From contig CALSFV010000222.1 of assembly GCA_943737045.1 (NCBI GenBank), forward strand, positions 620,001 through 684,000: DNA of 64,000 nucleotides, written 5' to 3'. Shown here piece by piece: positions 56,391 through 64,000 of the stretch (positions are counted from its first letter, which is position 1; each line of letters opens with the position of its first letter). The translations under genes and the position numbers were made by a program. The stretch is from Parapristionchus giblindavisi (Eukaryota; Nematoda; Chromadorea; Rhabditida; Diplogasteridae). The notes below the pieces were generated by a model that searched no databases, had not been told where the DNA came from, and was given only the letters and a program-made list of their open reading frames with translations.

Positions 56391-56588
56391 CTGGTGTTCC
56401 AAAACTTGTGTACGTATGATTCCCTCTTAAAGAAAACTTGTAACAATAAGTCTAATTCAAGTTCCGCGCAAGTCTACTTCAAGACGTGTATGTATTCAGT
56501 CAAATGTTCTTTCACTTGAAGTAGACTTAAAGTAAACTTCAAGTCAGTGACGTATTTTAAGTCGGCTTTAAGTTTTGAAATACCTGAG
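56391..56588. mobile_element. M5 MITE inside the last coding exon of KEEP copy 6
   Basis: CTGGTGTTCCAAAACTTGTG at the left, TAAGTTTTGAAATACCTGAG at the right, with the CAGTCAAATGTTCTTTCACT landmark. In the sense of the gene (minus) its ends read TCAG|GTATTTCAAA and GGAACACCAG|AA, i.e. donor- and acceptor-like. The same insertion is present in copy 2 (29163-29875), so it predates their separation. Confidence 0.8.
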
Positions 56589-59500
56589 GGGTTGCTCGAA
56601 TGGGCCTTAGATGGTTTCTTTCTTCGACGTTTCTTCAGCTTCTTCAGATTAGCCAGATAAGCAGCCATTCTCTCTCTTTCCTGCTCTCTTCTTCTCTCCT
56701 CGATTGCTTCCAGACTCGCAAGTGACCCTGCTGCAGCTTTGCCCTCTCGTTCATCTCTTCTCCTTGCTGCACGGGCTGCACGTGTCTCAGCTTCTCGCGC
56801 CAACCGCATCATTTCGGCATTCGCCCTCTTAGCGGCTTTCACCTCCGCCTTTCGCTGTCTTCTCTCTTTCGAGAGAACTGAAGAAAGAAACGTTCAGCGA
56901 TTGTGCACGCCGAATAAAATATTAGAATTAGCATCCAATATGTTAACAAGGGAAGCAGTAGTTACGACGGAATCGATTCTGAAAACGACCCATATGAGAC
57001 ATTAGAATTGAGGGGAAGACCGCCAAAATTGTTTTCAAAAGTTACCAATCTGCTCTACCAATCAATATTCTTTAAAACAAACGCGCCGCCAAAATACCCT
57101 AGGAGATGAAACATAGAGTGAACATCGGCAGCAGTGGCTCAATCGGAAGACCATTTGACTATCACTCCAATACCTCCCTGGTTCGATTCCCGCTTCAGTG
57201 ATACTCTCTTGCTCATTCTTACAAACTTCTTAACTTGATTTTCACTCATGTTAAAGCTTAGAAATGACGATAAACAGTGAAAATGAAGTAGAAGAAGTTT
57301 GTAAGAATGATCAATAAAGTATCACTGAAGCGGGAATCGAACCAGGGAGGTATTGGAGCGATAGTCAAATGGTCTTCCGATTGATCCACTGCTTCCGATG
57401 TTCACTCTATGTTACATCTCCTAGGGTATTTTGGCGGCGCGGGTGTTTTTAGAGAATATTGATTGGTAGAGCAGATTGGCAACTTTTGAAAACAATTTTG
57501 GCGGTCTTCCCCTCAATTCTAATGACTCATATGGGTCGTTTTCAGAATCGATTCCGCCGCAACTGGTGCTTCCCTTGTGAGTCATCATGAGTTAACCTAT
57601 ATATTTTTAAAAAAATATACATTTAAAGTGCATGCATACCCATACTTGTACATCTATTAATATTATTAATTTAAATATGTGTAGGTGTGAGATCAGATCA
57701 CACTCTCACTCTCTCATCCACACACTGTCTCGTCACCTAACGCTCTCGCTTGGCCCCGCCCACTTATGACTAGACAGATATACTATAAGTCTAAGTCAGT
57801 CTTTGTAGGACGGACGCTTGTGGCATATTGTCAGATATACTACTTGCATAGGTCGAATAGCTACGTTAGACATTTTCACAACGCGGTCAGGTATTCAACA
57901 AAAACTCTCAAATACGGTCAGATTTTTTTCGAATTTTTGGCTTAAAATGCGGTCAGTCTTCGTAGTTTGTAACATACTTTTCGACCTATTACTAGAGTTG
58001 GTAAGTCGAAAACCGGAACGCCTCACGAAACGGGCGAGAAATGAGTCTAGTTTCGGCAAATGCCAATTAGCCTAGCGAAACCGGGGCGAAACGACCTCTC
58101 ATCAACTCTCGTTTCGGCTTCATGCAAATTCACCCAGTGAGACAGTGTGTTCCGGTTCGTTCCGGTTGAAAAATAAGTGAAAAAAATAGAAAAATAAGTG
58201 AAGATGGGTAGTACGGTTGGAAAAACACAAGCTATAAATTGTGATCGATTTGGCTGTTTTCCCCAGGACACCTATATCGGATTGTATGAGGGGTAATGTG
58301 AAATCATACATTTTTGTTCAACGCACATTTTCAGAAACTACAAGCCTAATTATGATAAACTCATACATGGGCGCCGACATGGGGGTGCCCCCTGTAAAAT
58401 TAGGACTTTTCGAAAATTTGTGGAATGCCCCCTGTAAAAAATGCGATTAGGTGAAATTTTTGATAAAAAAGTGAAGGCCCCCTGTAAAATTAACCATTTT
58501 TCGTTCGGATGCCCCCTGTAGAACCGAGCTCCAAGTACCCCGCCCATGTATGGATAAACTGATCCGTGCATGCAAACCTCGACACTATTTCGCTTATTGA
58601 CAACCAAAATCAATCAATAAAATATACCGTATCTCATGTCGGCCATTTCGACAGATGGCACACTTCGACGCTTACGCGGTTGTGAAGGAATACTTGGAGT
58701 TATCTGTAAAATATCCAATTAATATAATGCAAAAATCAATCGATAAAAAGTTAGAATCAATCGATACAACGAACGACCTACACTATTCTTTCGCAGGAGA
58801 GTCTGTCTCACTTTGGAAACTAAACTTTTCAAGAGGCCGACCGGGAATCCACTATTTCGACAAGCTTCATTCCACGTTGCCTTGCCTGTTGTTATCTGAA
58901 ATCACCAAGATTCCAGGTATACTGTAGTTTCAGTATATGATATACGGTAGCATGATACGGTATTTGTATACATTACTTCTGCAGTACACACATAATCGAT
59001 AATCGATCGATAAAAACAGTAAACCAAATGCACCTCCATGACGGCAGCTCTCAGTTGTCGTTCATCATTGCGATCAACGGCATTTTCCTTGACAACTTGA
59101 GCAATGGCAAATTCGAGTGAAGAGCTGACTGTAAATTGTAATATCCATAGTAATGCACTGTTACATTTGCCTTACGTGTCTATGCCGTAACCCCCTCCAC
59201 CGCCTCTCCGGCGCGACGGAGGGGGTTACGGCGTAGACACGTAAGGCAAATGTAACAGTGCTTAAGAAAGAATTTGCATTTTGAGAGAGGAGCTTTATGT
59301 CCAAATCAATCAATAAAGTATACCGTATCCGGCATTCAAGGGGAAAGGCACCCAAATTCCGAGCTTACATTTCGTTTCCTTTTCCCATAGCTTCTTCGGA
59401 ACAGCGGAGCAGTCGGTGAAAGAATGACTCGGTTCGGGCATCATCTGAGATATATTGAATATTATTTATTATTATTATTATTATTATTGGTATATGTAAT

Positions 59501-59922
59501 ATAAATACAAAGCTGATCAAACCTCAATATCGTCTTCTTCTCTTTTCAAGCCACCTGTCAATTGAATTAACTCTTGAAAAGGTTCCTCTAAAGTCTCCTC
59601 CTCCTCCTTTTTGATCGTTACACTCTAAATTCGCTTATTGATTAACACACTCAATCAATAAATTATACCGTATCCTCTTCAAATGATGTCCACTGTGGGA
59701 CCGGATCCTCATATTCTTCATTCTCTTCAATTGGTTCTTCTTTCAATTCAGATTTCATCCAAGAACCGAAGAGTGGACTCTTAAATCGATTAGGAAACAT
59801 GAATGGATACAGTACCCCCAGCCTACCGTATCTGCACTTGGATCAGGAATTTCCCCGTAAGTTCCATTACAGTATCCAGACGAGCATGGAATATCGATTT
59901 CCTGCGGTTCCTCCTTTTCCAT
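56474..59922 (-). CDS. KEEP family copy 6, intact
   Basis: Exons (complement) 56474-56877, 58628-58703, 58782-58895, 59034-59128, 59369-59444, 59523-59624, 59669-59779 and 59827-59922: 1074 nt, 357 residues. The start is preceded by CATTTTCAG 17 bases upstream, a good trans-splice acceptor. The module order equals copy 3: acidic, psi-K-x-E, MMPEPSHSFTDC, FAIAQVVKENAVD, TTGKATWNEACRNSGF, PSQPRKRRSVPS, then the charged exon (EVKAAKRANAEMMRLARE, ETRAARAARRRDEREGKA, IEERRREQERERMAAYLA). The charged exon is interrupted by an M5 MITE at NPS|G; reading through gives the stop at 56474 inside the MITE. The ancestral continuation (AERAARREAEREAEENDE) lies beyond it at ~56310-56400, and a terminal-exon-like block (FEKPIANNKTDRILNN stop) at 56032-56102. 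The intron between 56878 and 58627 holds a large palindrome and two MITEs. Confidence 0.7.
56940..57597. repeat. ~660-bp palindrome with tRNA-like arms
   Basis: Left arm 56940-57240 and right arm 57300-57597 match (GAATCGATTCTGAAAACGAC; CGCCGCCAAAATACCCTAGG). Each arm holds a tRNA-like block: on the left arm TGGCTCAATCGG at 57135-57146 resembles an RNA polymerase III A box and GGTTCGATTCC at 57180-57190 an exact B box, 45 bases apart. The acceptor ends do not pair, so it is a tRNA-derived (SINE-like) sequence and not a tRNA gene. Located in an intron of KEEP copy 6. Confidence 0.7.
57845..57991. mobile_element. MITE with GCATAGGTCGAA ends
   Basis: CATAGGTCGAATAGCTACGT ... AACATACTTTTCGACCTAT. 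Sister of 43903-44066, with the same GCGGTCAG words inside. Intronic in KEEP copy 6. Confidence 0.7.
58376..58548. mobile_element. MITE, family M4, clean copy (173 bp, TA-flanked)
   Basis: TA|CATGGGCGCCGACATGGGGG ... GTACCCCGCCCATG|TA. Four CCCCCTGTA words are spaced along it. Intronic in KEEP copy 6. Confidence 0.8.
59152..59264. mobile_element. MITE with ACTGTTACATTTGCC ends
   Basis: CACTGTTACATTTGCCTTAC ... GTAACCCCCTCC pairs with GGAGGGGGTTACGGCG ... GTAAGGCAAATGTAACAGTG, an almost perfect hairpin. Related to 47386-47505. Between exons 4 and 5 of KEEP copy 6. Confidence 0.85.
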
Positions 59923-60412
59923 CGCCAGAATATATCGCTGAAAATGAAAAATGCCTCTGCTATTATCACCAATGTTTAAATAAATACATTGTATCACATG
60001 GACTGTAAACCACAAAATCAAATCAATTCCGAAATCAAGTCATTTGTACATACTTTATTCAATTAATGTTCTTAAAACAACAACAAAAACAACAATAACA
60101 CCAAAAATGACTATCCCATATACAGAGAAATAAGTATGCTCCTCAGCACACAAGACGAAGTATTGCAGTTAACACATTTTTGAACTATTTTAACAAACAA
60201 AAAAGTGTCAAATATAACACTTCACAAGTCTTGTGTGCTTTGGAGTACACTTTTCTCCCCGTGCAATATAAGAAATACTAACTGCGAGAATATTCGAAAG
60301 AACGGAATGATCGGAGCGAACAAATACCAGAAATACGGGAAGTAAAGATGTTTTAGATTGCCAATGAATGAAAATTGTGAAATAGAAAAACATACATCAA
60401 TATACATACAAA
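59923..60412. promoter_or_regulatory. 5' region of KEEP copy 6 with an M1 MITE
   Basis: 59935-60065 is conserved with the region upstream of copy 1 and includes the CATTTTCAG acceptor before the ATG. 60121-60264 is an M1 MITE (ACAGAGAAATAAGTATGCTC ... CACTTTTCTCCCCGTG), at the same relative place as the M1 at 28140-28262 upstream of copy 1. The two copies therefore duplicated together with this MITE. The 3' end of copy 7 follows at 60413. Confidence 0.55.
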
Positions 60413-63400
60413 TTAGAGCCAGTCCATACGTAAACTACATCTTGAGGACTTCTTCACTTTGTCTCTATCATTCAGAAATCGACCAAAATTATTGTTAAGC
60501 ATCCACTTCTCATCTCTAGTCGACAGTGGTTTGACTACAAAACAATAATGTGGTGTTAGAATCTTGGAAAAGTAAGTCGAAAAGTGAAAAGTAGTGTTAA
60601 TTTTCTGATTGTAAACGTAATTGGAAAGTGGGAAAGCGTAATTGACACACTTTTACAACAAAAATCCCTTTGCGCGAGTGTTGGATTACTGCCTTTCCAA
60701 CAACTTTTACAATCACAAAGTTAACACTACTTTTCACTTTTCCATCTACTTTTCCAAGATTCTAACACCACATCAATAATCTCAAGGTACGGTAATTGCC
60801 ACGCCCCCCCCCCCCCCCTATGACTCGTAACTCACCTCTCTTTTCAATCAACAATTGCGAATCGCTCGCTGTATTATCACTCCTGGGTGTCAAGATCGTT
60901 GGATTAGACCGTGGTTTAACTGCAAAATAATCATTCAAGGCACACCCAGAGCAGAGGCCGTATACATGAACGTCGTTGGCAAACTGTTTGTCGACAAACG
61001 CGACATCACAATCGTAGGTCAGGCTTTGGCCGAAAATCTTTTACGTAGGCTTAAGACAGCACGCTTGTCGGCAACGGTTCGCCAACGTTCATGGATACAG
61101 CCTCAGGTTTTTGAAACTCCGCTCTGGCGCGATGCTCTCTCGCATACATGGGCCGGGTTCCTGGAGCTCGATTCTACAGTGGGCATCCGAGCAAAAAATG
61201 GTTAATTTTACAGGGGGCCTTCACTTTATTATCAAAAATTTCGCATAAACGTCATTTTTTACAGGGGGAATCCCACAAATTTTCGAAATGCAATAATTTT
61301 ATAGGGGGCACCCCCATGTCGGCGCCCATGTATGCTCTCTCGCCTTCTCTGCCTACGAGAGAGCCTTGTCAGATCGGAGAGTAAAATTAGCTTTGGTGTC
61401 CATATGTACGACCAATGTTTTAACCTGTAACTCACCTAACACTTGTGAATCCGCTGCTTTATCATTCCTCCTCCTTGGTCTTATGATCGCTCGACTAATC
61501 GGTGATATGCCTACAAAACAATCGGTAATCTTATAATCTTTACTACGAGCGATACTTTACCATACGTGGACGGCATTGTCGTTAGCGACAAGACCCACCC
61601 GGTTTTGGCAACCAACCTACCCTATTTAGCCAAAGTTAACTCAAAAAATGAAAAAAAGTGAGCATGGAGTTCCTCAACCTGGCTATGTCCCACCCGATCT
61701 TAATTTCCATCGACAAATATTGAAAACGTATGATGAAACTCACCAAACACTTGTGAACTGGCAGCCTTATTATTCGTGCTTGGTCTTATGATCGCGGGGG
61801 AACCAATCGGTGGTTTAGCTACAAAAAGCAATCGTTATAGGGAGAGTGACCTCTCTCAATGGTTTCTTCAACGCTCTACGCTCTCTCGTTGTTAGAGAAC
61901 AGAGAAATAGTGTGAACAATGAAGAGATCGTTGAGAGAGATTTCGCTTCCTTTAATCTTATGACCTTTGCTACGACCGACACTTTAACTTGTAGCCCACC
62001 TAACACTTGCGCACTGGCTGCTTGATTGTCGAGCCTTGGTCTTATGATCGTTGGATTAGTGAGTGGTTGAGCTATAAAACAATCGATAATCTTATGACCT
62101 TTGCTACCACCGATGTAACTCACCATTTTTCACCCTAATCGTCGGACTAATCTTCTGAGGAGGCAATATCGATCCAAGCAGAGCTCTCGCTCTTCTCACA
62201 AGCGGCAAAATGTTCTCCAGATCAAAATTGCCAATCCTGCACATCTCGCACATAGTACGCTCGCCCATTATGACCCTGCAAAAGATCAGTAAATCCGTGA
62301 TTACTAAAAATCAAAAAGGTTTCGAAGTCTACAAATTGCAGTAGTAGATAATGACTACAGAACTCAGTGAACAGATTTCCATACAGTCTACATTCACAGA
62401 AAATTCCCTTATATATATCAGGGAATTTTTTCCCTAAAAACAAATTCCTTACATACAAATTCCTTATATTTAAGGGAATAATTCCCATGGGGTCCTTAGC
62501 TAGGGAATTTTCTGCGAGTGTATTCTAATCTATCATAAACAGTACAATGTACTCGCTTATCAGCGGATCAACGAACTAAGTTCAATCTCGGATCATTACT
62601 ACTGTGTTTCACACGTGTTTTGGTCGCTACCATACAGGGGTAGGTACCCAGCCCATGTATGGTGACCACCATTCCTCACCTCCAGACAGGAAATCGATAT
62701 CGGCCATCTACTATCGTCACTTTATCCACAACATCCTTAATCGTTCGTACTCTGGTCAGATCATTCGGACGAAGGGGCGGTCCTTCCTCACCATCCATAG
62801 GATACAACATTCTTATGACGTTTTCTGACGACGAAAAGGCAGAAGCTGAAACATAAACCAATATTGTCGCTCAAAAACCAATATTATCGTTTAAAAAAAA
62901 CAAATGATATCGTTCAAGTTTCTCGAATTCATGCCTTAAACCGTTCGCATTGAAAACTGCCACCGTGCCAAAACGAAAATAAAAAAAAAAACTTATGCGA
63001 CGGAAATCCATCTATCCCTTTTCTACCCTTGCATAAACTACTCCTTTTCATTATATTTGATGGAATAAATAAATGAATAACACAAAACGTTTTAAAAAGC
63101 ATTTAAAGAGAAAGCACACATACCTCTTTCTCGTCTTCTCATAATCGATTTAGTTCGGGAGACCATAGTTCTCACGAATCCATACGGAAACAGCGTATAT
63201 TTTGTGGCCTCACTGAGCGACAAAGAGGTATGGATAACCTTAACGGAGCAAATACAACAGTAATCAATAATCAATAATTAACAATTACAGTAGTTGTTTT
63301 AATTTGCAGATACAGTAATTCATTTTCCGAAATTTGAAAGCCAAACCGTTTATGGTTTGGTCCATAGGAGTGCAAGAACTAGGCTTTTCATTCGGTGATT

Positions 63401-63700
63401 GCAGTCACCAGAATACCATAATCAGCATAAAGTACAGTAATCCACACACCGATCTTAGCACACTCTTGAGTGCAGTGGTTCTTGCACAACTCGCTGTGCG
63501 AATAGCCTCATCGATCGACAAGTCCAGAAGCAGCTCTAGAATTATCCATCGATACAATTTGTGCCGATCAATAAGGCTACAGTAATCCTCCTTACCATCT
63601 CTGACGTCCAATGGTTCCTTGACATCATTCAAGCCTACGGGCAACTGAGTGAGCGCGGATCGGTCACACGAAACATATCGACAATGAGGCTTATTGCATC
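60413..63700 (-). CDS. KEEP family copy 7, 3' portion with four tandem duplicated exons
   Basis: Exons (complement) 60413-60534, 60836-60919, 61436-61510, 61744-61818, 62000-62071, 62124-62275, 62680-62845, 63124-63238, 63450-63535 and 63596-63700 (5' part beyond or near the window edge); all phases agree. 63596-63700 matches the VKKPP exon of copy 4 (NKPHCRYV ... VKEPLDV). Then exon B (LLLDLSIDEAIRTASC), the helical exon (LSEATKYTLFPYGFVR, SRTKSIMRRRER), the Thr/Arg exon ending VDGRYRFPVWR, and a new exon with ERTMCEMCRIGNFDLENI, PLVRRARALLGSILPPQ. Four related phase-1 exons follow, each like KPPIGSPAIIRPSTNNKAAS-SQVF, and the last reads RFLNDRDKVKKSS to a stop. It lacks the charged C-terminus of the other copies. 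The CxxC-like CEMC is too short to call a zinc site. Confidence 0.7.
60549..60773. repeat. 225-bp hairpin element in copy 7
   Basis: TGTGGTGTTAGAATCTTGGA at the left pairs with TCCAAGATTCTAACACCACA at the right; inner words AAAAGTGAAAAGTAGTGTTAA and TTAACACTACTTTTCACTTTT also pair. Between the last two exons. Confidence 0.85.
61080..61410. mobile_element. M3 MITE split by an M4 MITE (61147-61330)
   Basis: The M3 halves are GAAACTCCGCTCTGGCGCGATGCTCTCTCG (broken at CGCA) and GCTCTCTCGCC...GAGAGCCTTGTCAGATCGGAGAGTAAAATTAGC. Between them 61147-61330 is a clean M4 element, TA|CATGGGCCGGG ... GCGCCCATG|TA. In copy 7, between the third and fourth exons from its 3' end. Confidence 0.8.
61835..61955. 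mobile_element. piggyBac-like MITE, family M2, diverged
   Basis: TTATAGGGAGAGTGACCTCT ... GAGAGATTTCGCTTCCTTTAA, with the TCGTTGTTAGAGAACAGAGA core inverted relative to the copy at 8273. The left TTAA has become TTAT. Between two of the tandem duplicated exons of copy 7. Confidence 0.75.
62392..62520. mobile_element. MITE with ACAGAAAATTCCCT ends
   Basis: TACATTCACAGAAAATTCCC at the left pairs with GGGAATTTTCTGCGAGTGTA at the right. The interior has CAGGGAATTTTTTCCCT and AAATTCCTTA repeats. Intronic in copy 7. Confidence 0.8.
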
Positions 63701-64000
63701 CTGTAAACGTTCATGTTCAATAAAAATAAATAAAGGAAAACCGGACTGACCGGATTTTGAGCCAAATTTGCCAAAAATCGAAAAACATGACCGAATTGTG
63801 AAAACCGATAACGTAGCTATTCGACCTATGGAAAGAGAGTGTGCAAAACGAGGAGAGTTCTCTCCGTTTTCCTCACTTTTCGTTGATTTTGAATAGAGTT
63901 TAAACGAGTCAAACAAAAAATATTGATTGAAAAAAAAACCTTTGCAACAATCCAAGCGTGGATTCTTCGCAGCACGTGGAGTGAACGAATGAGAGGAAGC
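63701..64000. other. right edge: intron or 5' flank of copy 7 with a MITE fragment
   Basis: 63740-63832 is a fragment of the CATAGGTCGAA MITE (TTTGAGCCAAATTTGCC ... TAGCTATTCGACCTATG). The rest is AT-rich. No further exon is certain; the upstream exons of copy 7 (acidic 5' module) are expected beyond 64000 if the copy is complete. Confidence 0.45.

Noticed and set aside
57128..57200. tRNA gene
   Set aside because: A-box-like and B-box words are present, but the acceptor stem does not pair and the unit is duplicated in a palindrome; a SINE-like derivative is the better call.

Overview
Organism: this is eukaryotic, AT-rich, intron-dense and transposon-riddled DNA. Introns are short (often 45-130 bp), with GTAAGT/GTGAGT-type donors and TTTCAG acceptors (sometimes TTTAAG). 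Several first exons sit just behind an acceptor-like TTTTCAG with no upstream exon, as expected for spliced-leader trans-splicing. Together with the many TA-flanked fold-back elements, mariner/Tc1 relics and repeated TACNGTA words, this fits a nematode best, probably Rhabditida. That is an inference; no rRNA or other marker gene is present. The long continuous ORFs are mostly inside repeats, and the real genes are split into small exons that I reconstructed by splice-site phase. Layout: 1-2.6 kb holds a 1.1-kb fold-back and a dead mariner transposase. 2.6-6.5 kb has scattered exon-like pieces resembling armadillo repeats. 7.4-11.0 kb carries a complete 9-exon minus-strand gene whose eight introns are all phase 2. 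12.2-14 kb is fold-back and nested MITE DNA. 15.1-15.8 kb is the two-exon end of a minus-strand gene abutting a 1.9-kb fold-back. 17.8-23.5 kb holds two divergent copies of a DDI1-like gene (ubiquitin-like N-terminus, retropepsin-like aspartic protease); the plus copy is reconstructable in nine exons, with MITEs and a 24-bp minisatellite in its introns. From 24 kb to the right edge there are seven tandem minus-strand copies of one modular gene family, here called the KEEP family after its first exon (MEKEEPQEIDIP). The 5' module is acidic and rich in psi-K-x-E motifs; the middle has short helical modules; most copies end in an Arg/Ala-rich charged region resembling STPR repeats. Copies 1, 2, 3, 4 and 6 can be read in phase from ATG to stop, copy 5 is damaged, and copy 7 runs off the right edge with a different 3' end built of four tandem duplicated exons. 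How it works together: the paralogues give natural empty sites for many insertions. The largest is a 5725-bp TA-flanked element (30375-36099) in an intron of copy 2, absent from the matching intron of copy 3. It carries its own small plus-strand gene and an array of six or seven miRNA-like hairpins. Other insertions supply exon sequence (a mariner-like piece in copy 1), a stop codon (a hAT MITE in copy 2) or splice-like ends (a MITE in copies 2 and 6). No rRNA, CRISPR or bacterial operon is present. All gene models are phase-based hand reconstructions without transcript support.
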